Shown: positions 14,611-21,555 of the stretch, piece by piece | Layout: each line of letters begins with the position of its first letter | Position numbering within the stretch: position 1 is the first letter of the stretch | Assembly (NCBI GenBank): GCA_964644375.1 | Contig: CAZXWJ010000037.1 | Location: forward strand, 1 to 25,632 | Length of the DNA stretch: 25,632 bases | Reading direction: 5' to 3' | From: CAYNYM01 sp964644375 | GTDB taxonomy: Bacteria > Desulfobacterota > DSM-4660 > Desulfatiglandales > HGW-15 | Notes under the pieces: generated by a model | What the model was told of the DNA's origin: nothing | Seen by the model: the letters and a program-made list of their open reading frames with translations, nothing else | Database searches by the model: none | Translations under genes and position numbers: made by a program

Positions 14611-16182
14611 ATGAGCTCATTGAGTAAAATCACACCATCAAGCCCTCGTCTGGCGTCATTACTCTCAGATGTTGAGCGCGGCAATGTAAAAATTCCTGTT
14701 TTCCAACGCCAGTTTATATGGACTGACGAGCAGATCATCAGTTTGCTGGATTCTATCTATAGGGGATATCCCGTAGGATCGCTCCTGATGTGGTCAACGA
14801 AAGAAGAACTACAGCATGAGCGTAATGTTGGTGGTTTTAAACTGCCAGAAACGCCGGAAGATTATCCTGTAAACTATATACTTGATGGGCAACAACGTCT
14901 TACGACTCTTTATGGTGTATTCCACTCGGATGAAAACACTACCAATGCAGAATTGGCTGATCGTTTTAATATTTGCTATATACCAGATGAGGATTGTTTT
15001 GTTCATCACTTAGCCGCTGGTGGAAACGATAAAATTCATCTAAATACTATTCTTGATACAACGAAACTTTTATCTGAACTGCCTAAGTTTAACGATGAAC
15101 AAAAGGGAAAAATTGCAAAATTAACGGAAGCGTTTAAAGACTATGAATTTCCGGTAGTTACTATAAAGGAAAGAAGTAATAAAGAAGTTTGCAGTATTTT
15201 TCAGAGGATTAATTCATTTGGCACACCGCTAAGCAACCTCGAATTATTGGCGGCATGGACGTGGTCTGATCAATTTGATCTGCGTAGGGAGATAGACAAG
15301 CTTCTGGATACCCTATCCGACAAAGGTTATGAACAAATAGATCAACCTCTTCTTATGAGGATGCTAGCCTCTCTCACTTGCGGTTCTATAGATTCAGATG
15401 ACCTTGTAGATGTTGATCCGGATGTCTTGGTAGCAGGAATGGGTGCACTTAAAACTGCTGTGCTGTCAGCCGTAGACTTTTTAGAGGGGCAACTTAAAAT
15501 AAAAAACGTAGTTTTTTTACCGTTTCCAATAATGCTCATACCGATAGTAAATTTTTATGCTCTTATTCAACACCCCAATTCAGGTCAGTTGTCTCAGGTT
15601 AGAAAGTGGTTTTGGCAATGTGCACTTACTTTAAGATATAAAGCAGGAACGAATAGACTTGTTTTGGAAGATTTGAACAAGATCAAGCAAGTAGCGGATG
15701 GCGAAAAACCATTCGATACGAGCACTTTGATAGTTAAGAGTGACCTCTTTAATAGCACATGGAGAATCAATTCAACTGCTGCGAAAGCAGCTTTGTGCCT
15801 AATGGCTCAATTACAACCGCGTTCCTTTTTGACTGGCTCTGAAGTGGACTTGGGTACTGTGTTGTCGGCGTATAATGCAAGACAATTCCACCACATTTAT
15901 CCAAAGGCATTTCTATCATCGAAGGGCATTACGTTTAGCGAGGCCAACGTAATATCAAATATTTGCTTTTTATCAGCCCAAGAAAATAACTTTATAAGTG
16001 ATAAGGATCCCGCAGTATATTTTCAAGATATTCCTTCTGATTATGAAGCTGAAATATTTGATGCAGCGATAATACCTGATGAAGCCAGAGATGGGAAATT
16101 GCCATTTGATGAATTTAAACAATTTAGAACAATAGCGCTCAAAGAAAAAGGGCAAAGGTTAATCGAGACAGGGTACCTATGA
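14611..16182 (+). CDS. DUF262 and HNH-type (GmrSD-like) protein
   Basis: A 523-residue protein with the DUF262 ParB/sulfiredoxin-like nucleotide-binding motifs: IPVFQRQFIWTDEQI near residues 28-42 and YILDGQQRLTTLYG near 90-103. The C-terminus has HHIYPKAF (about residue 426) followed by NVISNICFLS and NFISDKDP, an HNH-type nuclease pattern as in GmrS-GmrD fusions. Proteins of this type act as modification-dependent restriction enzymes against phage DNA (GmrSD, BrxU and SspE are examples); the target here is unknown. The ribosome site is weak. The stop is two bases before attC 1, as expected for a cassette gene, and the shared 100-bp element lies upstream. Composition is AT-rich compared with the core genes. 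Confidence 0.85.
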   Translation: MSSLSKITPSSPRLASLLSDVERGNVKIPVFQRQFIWTDEQIISLLDSIYRGYPVGSLLMWSTKEELQHERNVGGFKLPETPEDYPVNYILDGQQRLTTLYGVFHSDENTTNAELADRFNICYIPDEDCFVHHLAAGGNDKIHLNTILDTTKLLSELPKFNDEQKGKIAKLTEAFKDYEFPVVTIKERSNKEVCSIFQRINSFGTPLSNLELLAAWTWSDQFDLRREIDKLLDTLSDKGYEQIDQPLLMRMLASLTCGSIDSDDLVDVDPDVLVAGMGALKTAVLSAVDFLEGQLKIKNVVFLPFPIMLIPIVNFYALIQHPNSGQLSQVRKWFWQCALTLRYKAGTNRLVLEDLNKIKQVADGEKPFDTSTLIVKSDLFNSTWRINSTAAKAALCLMAQLQPRSFLTGSEVDLGTVLSAYNARQFHHIYPKAFLSSKGITFSEANVISNICFLSAQENNFISDKDPAVYFQDIPSDYEAEIFDAAIIPDEARDGKLPFDEFKQFRTIALKEKGQRLIETGYL

Positions 16183-16184
16183 GA

Positions 16185-16307
16185 GCGGAACCATCGCCTG
16201 CACAGGACCGCAAAAGGCGGACGGCCTTGGCTAAATCGGCTTAATCATTAAACGCACGTTGCCCGTAGTCTGCATTCCTTTTGCGGCATGTGAGGCGCCC
16301 GTTATGT
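16185..16307 (+). repeat. attC: Integron attC site 1
   Basis: Left box GCGGAAC (16185-16191) and right box GTTATGT (16301-16307) flank a long imperfect stem: 16195-16217 pairs with 16277-16297. The two arms are identical in complement except for two unpaired bases on the left arm (G16200 and A16207) and one mismatch. Unpaired bases on one arm only are the hallmark of attC. The long apical region (about 60 bases) and the GCCCGTTATGTTT ending recall the large attC sites of Vibrio integrons. Confidence 0.8.
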
Positions 16308-16332
16308 TTACAGAAATCATATGGAAGAATAA

Positions 16333-17094
16333 ATGATAGATGACTTTGATAACGATTTTGAAAGAGCGCAATACCTTCAAAATATGCTGATATCACATGC
16401 GACTAGTGGTACTGCAGAAGACCGCGATTACCAATCACTCCGTAAGAAATTTGTAAGTAATCCCGAAACAAAGGATCTATTGCCAGCATTTGTAAAAACA
16501 AATAGGGATTTAGCCCAGTTTTGGCAATTCATTAAGTATGAATTCGATCATTATGCTGAGCGCAGGAGCTTTATCTATTCTGAATTTACACCTCTTATTG
16601 ATTTTCTTGAGGGCAGAACACCAGCCCCGGCGGATAAAACTATATCAGATGGTCTTCGTAGCTTTAATGAAGAGGGGGTGCATTCGGTATGGTCTAAAGC
16701 TTTAGAACGCCGTGCCTCAGATCCAGAAGGTGCAATAACCGCCGCTAGAACATTACTTGAAACCGTATGCAAGCACATCTTGGATTCACGCGAGATTGTG
16801 TATGATTCGAATAAAATCGAACTACCTGAGCTATATAAATTGGCATCGGAAGAACTAAATCTATCGCCGAGTCAGCATACTCAGAAAGTTTTCAAGCAAA
16901 TTCTTGGTGGGTGCTCAGGTGTAGTAAGCGGACTTGGAACTCTAAGAAACAGGTTAGGAGATGCTCACGGCAAAGGGAAATTACCTGTACGTCCGGCCCC
17001 TAGACATGCTGAATTGGCAGTAAATTTGTCAGGTTCAGTTGCCTTGTTCTTGATATCTACCTTCCAGCAACAATTGGAAAGAGAAAAAACATAA
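16333..17094 (+). CDS. Abortive-infection family protein (Abi_C domain)
   Basis: A 253-residue soluble protein. The C-terminal half (about 130-245) has the pattern of the abortive-infection C-terminal domain (Abi_C, PF14355): PEGAITAARTLLETVCKHIL, LPELYKLASEELNLSPSQHT, then GLGTLRNRLGDAHGKG with RHAELAVNLSGSVALFL. The conserved Arg-Asn-Arg...DAHG block near the end recalls the active-site region of HEPN-like RNases, so an RNA-cutting growth-arrest role is possible but inferred. The start has GGAAG about five bases upstream. The gene begins 25 bases after attC 1, and its TAA stop lies inside the left box of attC 2, a perfect one-gene cassette. Confidence 0.82.
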   Translation: MIDDFDNDFERAQYLQNMLISHATSGTAEDRDYQSLRKKFVSNPETKDLLPAFVKTNRDLAQFWQFIKYEFDHYAERRSFIYSEFTPLIDFLEGRTPAPADKTISDGLRSFNEEGVHSVWSKALERRASDPEGAITAARTLLETVCKHILDSREIVYDSNKIELPELYKLASEELNLSPSQHTQKVFKQILGGCSGVVSGLGTLRNRLGDAHGKGKLPVRPAPRHAELAVNLSGSVALFLISTFQQQLEREKT

Positions 17095-17147
17095 CCTATC
17101 GCTCCACCGGACGCGGCTTTGCCTCGCCGGTGAGCTTTTCGTTGGTA
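17089..17147 (+). repeat. attC: Integron attC site 2
   Basis: A short 59-base site. Left box ACATAAC (17089-17095), a 5-base spacer, then GCTCCACCGG (17101-17110) pairing with CCGGTGAGC (17127-17135) with one unpaired C on the left arm, a 5-base spacer and right box GTTGGTA (17141-17147). An inner GGC-TTT-GCC extends the stem. Size and layout match the classic 59-base elements. Confidence 0.85.
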
Positions 17148-17155
17148 CTAAACCT

Positions 17156-18145
17156 ATGAGACCAAAAACGAGACCGCTCTCCAGCAGGCCAATCCTATGC
17201 ACGGGTTTCTTTATCCTGAGCTTCGGTTCTATTCTACTGTTCGGGTTTACTGTGTATGGCGCATTGATGGTGCGTTCTTTAGGCGAAGTAATTGTCGTTC
17301 TATCCGCATTCGGCCTCCTATTCGAGATTTATTTTGAGAGCAAAGGCCTGTTTGATTCGCCTGTCGAACGGATTTTCACCGGCACCAACTTAACACGATT
17401 TGTTTCGTTGATCTGCGCAGCACTGGTCACATATACATTGAAGGTCAATGTCGGAATCAGCCCAGTGGTCTCGGCCGCTTTGGTCGGGTTAATAGGCTCA
17501 TTGATCCTTCCTGCCCATGCGGTCTCCATCTACTGCGGAAGCTTTGTGGGCATGACCTCTTCCAGACTGCTGATAACCCATTCAGAGTTGGGTTTTGCGG
17601 CTATCGCAGCAGGGATACTGTTCCTTTTGACAGACAGGATATTCCGCGGTTTTGGGGGTAAGCTGGGGTCAATCGCCTTCGTCGGCACCTTCATTACCGG
17701 ATTCGGACTGAAGCGCGAGTTTGAAATAATCTCTGTGCCGGAATGGAATCTCGTAGGAGTTATAATATTCTTCTCTGTTATCGCAACAGTTGTTACGCAC
17801 TTGTTGCATGTTCACTTCAAACACAGCACCGTTTTGGCCTCCGCCATTGTCAGTATCACCGGTGGGTTGATTCTGCCCAATGTCTATCCTGGTAACACCG
17901 GGATGACCTTGGCTGTTATGGTCATGTGTGCCTCATTTGCTGGTATGTCTAGTGCAGAAAGGTTTCCGAAACTACTTTATATGGCAGCCGTCGGGTTCTT
18001 AACGGGTGTGTTATTCATCTACAGCATGCCGCTGGCAGCCGGTGCAGGAGGGAAGCTCGGTGCCATAGCTTTCGGTTCGGCCCTTGCCGTTGGAGGTTAC
18101 ATCAATCTGGTACGTAGATTCAGGAAACTGTTGCCAAGCACATAG
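17156..18145 (+). CDS. Polytopic membrane protein with internally duplicated fold
   Basis: A 329-residue protein with about eight or nine hydrophobic segments and a basic start; not recognised as a known family. It contains a tandem duplication: residues about 89-176 and 211-307 align, with VTYTLKVNVG/VTHLLHVHFK, SLILP/GLILP, SFVGMTSS/SFAGMSSA and GGKLGSIAF/GGKLGAIAF in the same order. This suggests a transporter or channel built from two repeats with the same or opposite topology. It begins eight bases after attC 2 without a clear ribosome site and ends 25 bases before attC 3, so it is the only gene of its cassette. A role in defence cannot be inferred from sequence. Confidence 0.8.
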   Translation: MRPKTRPLSSRPILCTGFFILSFGSILLFGFTVYGALMVRSLGEVIVVLSAFGLLFEIYFESKGLFDSPVERIFTGTNLTRFVSLICAALVTYTLKVNVGISPVVSAALVGLIGSLILPAHAVSIYCGSFVGMTSSRLLITHSELGFAAIAAGILFLLTDRIFRGFGGKLGSIAFVGTFITGFGLKREFEIISVPEWNLVGVIIFFSVIATVVTHLLHVHFKHSTVLASAIVSITGGLILPNVYPGNTGMTLAVMVMCASFAGMSSAERFPKLLYMAAVGFLTGVLFIYSMPLAAGAGGKLGAIAFGSALAVGGYINLVRRFRKLLPST

Positions 18146-18169
18146 GCTCACGAGGAAAGACTTCGAGGA

Positions 18170-18250
18170 GCCCAACAACGCCATCGACAGCGACAAGAAT
18201 TGGCCGCGTTTCACACGGCTATTCCTTGCGCGTCATGGCAATCGTTAAAC
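18170..18250 (+). repeat. attC: Integron attC site 3
   Basis: The cleanest site. The left box GCCCAAC (18170-18176) fits RYYYAAC and the right box GTTAAAC (18244-18250) fits GTTRRRY exactly. The arms starting GCCAT (18180) and ending ATGGC (18239) pair over about 20 positions, interrupted by unpaired bases almost only on the left arm (C18185, A18189, A18193). Confidence 0.88.
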
Positions 18251-18344
18251 GGGGAGGGCGAACTGACATGATAGGAAAACGACTAGCCGCATTATTGACT
18301 CAACTCCTGATTTCGTTCTGAAAATACGGAATACGGTCCTCGAC

Positions 18345-18647
18345 ATGAAATTGCAACTCACTTCGATCGCCAAAGATATCAACGCGATGACGAACATCCA
18401 GGTGGAGGCGCAGCGGGCCGCTGCTTTGGTCAAAAAACAGTCAAAAACAAATAAGGTATCCGATCAAGAAGAGGCAGAGAGAATTAGGAAAAAGAGGAAG
18501 CGGGATCTTTGGCTAAAAAACGAACGAAAAAAGAAATTGGCAGAAAAATACGCTATCACAAAGGATGGGGACTACTATATTTATAAAGACTTCAAATATG
18601 AAAACCTCCAAGACGCGATCAACTTTGCCAAACTCCAAACAACCTGA
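18345..18647 (+). CDS. Small basic protein of unknown function
   Basis: A 100-residue protein, strongly basic and helix-prone in the middle (EEAERIRKKRKRDLWLKNE, RKKKLAEKY), ending in a more ordered KDGDYYIYKDFKYENLQDAI segment. No family recognised; no signal peptide. The ribosome site is weak. It is the first open frame after attC 3, about 94 bases from its right box, and is followed by a lipoprotein gene 17 bases downstream, so the two are probably co-transcribed. Confidence 0.55.
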   Translation: MKLQLTSIAKDINAMTNIQVEAQRAAALVKKQSKTNKVSDQEEAERIRKKRKRDLWLKNERKKKLAEKYAITKDGDYYIYKDFKYENLQDAINFAKLQTT

Positions 18648-18664
18648 CACGCGACGGGACCACC

Positions 18665-19303
18665 ATGATACGATTCATGATCAGTATGTTACTGTTGATT
18701 CTCACGGCCTGCAACACAACCCAGCCCAAACCCTCAACGATCGATCCGCCACGAGTTAAATGGATTGTGATCGAGAAGACCGACGAATTTACCGATATCA
18801 CGACCACGACCGTTACCGTTGGGACTCTCTACACCCGCAAGGGCGTCTATGACTACTCATTCAGTCTCTACCCGTACATCTCACACAAGAGCACCGGCGA
18901 GATTCAGGTGGGCGTCAGATGCGGCGGCAAGGCCAAAATACCGGTAGGCGCCGTCCAGATCCGCATCGATAACAACCCGACCTGGACCATCACCCCGGCC
19001 GAAACGCCACTCGACGAGACGAGCCGTCAGGCCATGAACCCCTACCAGACCCAGGACCCTAACGTCAACCAGGCCATCCGCACTATGCAGGCCTCCATGA
19101 GCCCGTACACCGCATGTACAGGTGAAAAGGCCCTGGCCATCATTGGGCAGATGGCGCAGGGCCATATATTAAAGTACCGTTCATCAGCCACCGCAAACAT
19201 TCAAGGCTCAACCGGCACCTATCAACTTGACCAGTCATTCCGAGAGGCTATACAAAAACTCAATATCCTTCACCTGATCCCGATTGATGACCATTCCATC
19301 TAA
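18665..19303 (+). CDS. Predicted lipoprotein of unknown function
   Basis: A 212-residue protein with a short lipoprotein signal (MIRFMISMLLLILTAC, lipobox Cys16) and a mature part that looks largely beta-stranded (VKWIVIEKTDEFTDI, TTVTVGTLYTRKG, AVQIRIDNNPTWTI), containing a pair of cysteines (GVRCGGKAK, YTACTGEKA). No enzymatic motif is visible. It is followed after 12 bases by a zinc-ribbon membrane protein with a good ribosome site, so the two may act together at the envelope. GC content is higher than in the AT-rich dGTPase gene downstream. Confidence 0.7.
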   Translation: MIRFMISMLLLILTACNTTQPKPSTIDPPRVKWIVIEKTDEFTDITTTTVTVGTLYTRKGVYDYSFSLYPYISHKSTGEIQVGVRCGGKAKIPVGAVQIRIDNNPTWTITPAETPLDETSRQAMNPYQTQDPNVNQAIRTMQASMSPYTACTGEKALAIIGQMAQGHILKYRSSATANIQGSTGTYQLDQSFREAIQKLNILHLIPIDDHSI

Positions 19304-19315
19304 TAGGAGACTGAT

Positions 19316-19627
19316 ATGGCAAAAGAATTGCTCTGCAAGAACTGCGGCTACGTTGGAAAACCCCCAAAAAAAGTGCCGGGATATTTCGCAATCGAGCTGA
19401 TCCTTTGGCTCCTGTTCCTTCTTCCCGGCCTCTGTTACACGCTCTGGCGATTGTCTAACAAATACACCGCATGCCCACACTGCGGCCAAAAAAATATGAT
19501 TCCTCTCGATAGCCCCGTCGCTCGACATATCCTGACCCAAGCCCAGCCCAGGGCTAAAAAAAGGGAGCCCCAAATGGACCTTCCTGACCGCGACATCGAC
19601 GGCGCTTACATCCTCCCCGAGACATAG
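19316..19627 (+). CDS. Zinc-ribbon membrane protein
   Basis: A 103-residue protein with a split zinc ribbon: CKNC (Cys7, Cys10) and CPHC (Cys53, Cys56), separated by one hydrophobic helix (AIELILWLLFLLPGLCYTLW, about 25-44), so the metal knuckles would flank a membrane hairpin or a buried helix. The C-terminal tail is charged. The start has AGGAGA six bases upstream. The function is unknown. It is the third gene of the run after attC 3. Confidence 0.75.
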   Translation: MAKELLCKNCGYVGKPPKKVPGYFAIELILWLLFLLPGLCYTLWRLSNKYTACPHCGQKNMIPLDSPVARHILTQAQPRAKKREPQMDLPDRDIDGAYILPET

Positions 19628-19708
19628 AAAGGGATTGGGTCACATTTTGAATTGTGAATTGCTGTAAATTCATCGTAAAGGCAGGGTTAGGGAATGTAGT
19701 TGGTAAGA

Positions 19709-19808
19709 ATCAAGCAGCGAACGAGTAAAAACGGGCGCGGCTTATTTTTTGAGGAACATTAGAGGTACTTTTAGCGGAATACTGCCGGATTTATACAGTC
19801 TGTATAAA
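19709..19808 (+). repeat. Shared upstream element, copy B (before the dGTPase gene)
   Basis: Aligns with 14447-14548 through ATCAAGC...GGGCGCGG, a T run, GGAATAC and the final palindrome. Here the palindrome is perfect: TTTATACAG-T-CTGTATAAA (19790-19808), further flanked by CCGG on both sides with one extra A, giving a 13-bp potential stem. Confidence 0.65.
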
Positions 19809-19923
19809 CCGGGAAGCCCAAAAGGTTAACTGGCGGTAATCCTTTGAAATGACGACATTTATCTAATTTTAAAAGGAATACGACAGTTTTTTATACAGAA
19901 AAGGCCCTTCTGTGTTTGCAGTT

Positions 19924-19940
19924 TTATACAGACTGTATAA
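19924..19940. promoter_or_regulatory. Operator-like palindrome
   Basis: TTATACAG-A-CTGTATAA, a perfect 8-1-8 inverted repeat, 33 bases before the likely start of the dGTPase gene. It is the same motif as at 19790-19808 and, with one mismatch, at 14532-14548. This is the expected form of a binding site for a dimeric repressor; the regulator is not identified. A spacing of about 134 bases from the upstream copy would allow looping. Confidence 0.6.
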
Positions 19941-19973
19941 GCATGGTTATGCATGGTAAATGAGGTTATGCAT

Positions 19974-21473
19974 ATGAAAAAAACTAATGCTCGCGCAATT
20001 CCACAATATATTTTCAGGCCCACGCAGGAGAATTCAGCAGGTAAATATAGAAATGATTTTATGCGTGACAGGGATCGCATTCTATATTCGAAACCGTTTA
20101 GGAGGATGAGCCGCAAAACACAAATATTCCTTCCCTCATCTGATGACCACGTCAGAACCCGGCTCACTCACTCCTTAGAGGTTGCGCAGATTTCAACAAT
20201 ATCTTCGCAGGCGTTAGGATTGGATAGAGACCTAACAGAAGCAATAGCCTTAGGCCATGACATCGGCCACACTCCATTTGGTCATACAGGTGAAAGGGTA
20301 TTAAATTTAATAGCTACGAACTGTGATAACCTTGGTGGACTATCTACCGACCTTAAGATCGAAGATATGGGATTCAAACACAATCTTCAAGGCGTTAGGG
20401 TTGCCGCTCAAGTGGCGGATTTATACGAAAATGTTCCTGGCTTAAATCTCACGAACTATACTTTATGGGGAATCCAAAATCATACTGGCAAATTTTGGAA
20501 AAAATGCGGATATCGTATCAAAACGGAATATTCATATGTATGCAGATATCCGCAAAACGTAAATAATAATAAATGCCGTCATGGTAATAACGAATTGGCC
20601 CTTCAAAATAAGTTTTATGATAAATATGATGATCTGCTTCGAATCAGAGAAAATGGGGGAACAGGTCATTATGCATGGAGTTTTGAGGGACTTTTAGTTG
20701 GATTGTCTGACGAAATTGCGCAGCGTCATCATGATATTGAAGATGGTCTAATTGCAAAGGTAATACGGCTGACAGACATAATGGATTGGATACACCAGTT
20801 GCTATTTCCATACTTTAATAAGGATGAAGTCAGGCTGTTTAACTCCTTAAAGGATGAAGATAGAAAATATAGCATCCCAAAATTATCAAAACTTGTAGTT
20901 GGATGCCTAAATCGTTTATTAATTGATAATTCTAAGAATAATCTCAAGGCGTTTTTTGAACATTTTTCAATTAACTCTAGAAAAGATTTTGAAGAGTTAT
21001 ATCCAAAATTAAGTTTAGAAATGATATTTAAATCACAGCATGGTGAAATACCCATCAAAGATATTATTTCTTATCCACCCAACTTAAGGGTTGATGAAAA
21101 AATCTTCAAGAAACAGTTGAAAAGAGGCATTCTTAATTCTTATCAGGTACAAAGAATGGATGGTAAGGCACGCTTTGTAATAAGGCGAATTGCGAAAGCA
21201 TACCTATCCAATCCCCAACAGATGCATGATGGTATGGTAAGTCTTCTATTTCAGAGGTGTTATCCAGATAAAGAAAGTATCAAAGATCTTTTTCTGGGCG
21301 ATAAACGCTCATGGCTTGATAAAATGTATTACTCATCAAGAACCCCGGAATATCGAGAGAGACTGTTAAGATTAATTTGTGATTTTATTTCTGCTATGAC
21401 AGATGATTTTGCAACTATTGAGCATGCCAGATTATATTCAACTTCGGAAAATGTTTCACTTCGTCATTACTAA
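19974..21473 (+). CDS. dGTPase-family HD phosphohydrolase (putative anti-phage)
   Basis: A protein of about 499 residues of the dGTP triphosphohydrolase family, which releases triphosphate from dGTP or other dNTPs. The HD metal-binding residues are visible: His in RTRLTHSLEVAQI (about 66), His-Asp in LGHDIGHTPFGHTGE (about 95-96) and Asp in LVGLSDEIAQRH; FRRMSRKTQIF near the N-terminus is typical. I start it at ATG 19974 (GAGG eight bases upstream) rather than 19953. Some members starve phages of dNTPs. It ends directly before attC 4, and the same upstream palindromes precede it and the DUF262 gene, both of which point to a defence cassette rather than housekeeping. AT-rich. Confidence 0.88.
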   Translation: MKKTNARAIPQYIFRPTQENSAGKYRNDFMRDRDRILYSKPFRRMSRKTQIFLPSSDDHVRTRLTHSLEVAQISTISSQALGLDRDLTEAIALGHDIGHTPFGHTGERVLNLIATNCDNLGGLSTDLKIEDMGFKHNLQGVRVAAQVADLYENVPGLNLTNYTLWGIQNHTGKFWKKCGYRIKTEYSYVCRYPQNVNNNKCRHGNNELALQNKFYDKYDDLLRIRENGGTGHYAWSFEGLLVGLSDEIAQRHHDIEDGLIAKVIRLTDIMDWIHQLLFPYFNKDEVRLFNSLKDEDRKYSIPKLSKLVVGCLNRLLIDNSKNNLKAFFEHFSINSRKDFEELYPKLSLEMIFKSQHGEIPIKDIISYPPNLRVDEKIFKKQLKRGILNSYQVQRMDGKARFVIRRIAKAYLSNPQQMHDGMVSLLFQRCYPDKESIKDLFLGDKRSWLDKMYYSSRTPEYRERLLRLICDFISAMTDDFATIEHARLYSTSENVSLRHY

Positions 21474-21539
21474 GCATAACGATTTTCTCCAGTGGACTCG
21501 GTCCCTCGCCACTGAGAAATACGTTGGCCAGAACGCGGA
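21474..21539 (+). repeat. attC: Integron attC site 4
   Basis: Left box GCATAAC (21474-21480) starts at the base after the dGTPase stop. CTCCAGTGG pairs with CCACTGAG with one unpaired C on the left arm, spacers are GATTTT and AAATAC, and the right box is GTTGGCC (21533-21539). It has the same design as attC 2. Confidence 0.85.
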
Positions 21540-21555
21540 ACTACGGAGAGTATAA

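Larger units (their letters stand above)
19628..19973. other. Regulatory spacer before the dGTPase gene
   Basis: About 350 gene-free bases. It has copy B of the shared upstream element (19709-19808), then a second, shorter copy of its core (CTAATTTTAAAAGGAATACGACAG then TTATACAG, 19874-19898), then a third palindrome (19924-19940). The three operator-like motifs suggest tight control of the dGTPase gene. I found no attC hairpin in it. Confidence 0.6.

Noticed and set aside
18245..18433. A minus-strand 62-codon frame with a hydrophobic stretch, over attC 3 and the next gene
   Set aside because: It overlaps the start of a more plausible plus-strand gene and the attC right box, and it has no ribosome site.
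19628..19710. A possible attC ending at GTTGGTA (19699), like the right box of attC 2
   Set aside because: There is no paired arm and no AAC left box at a suitable distance; only a short TGAATT/AATTCA hairpin is present.
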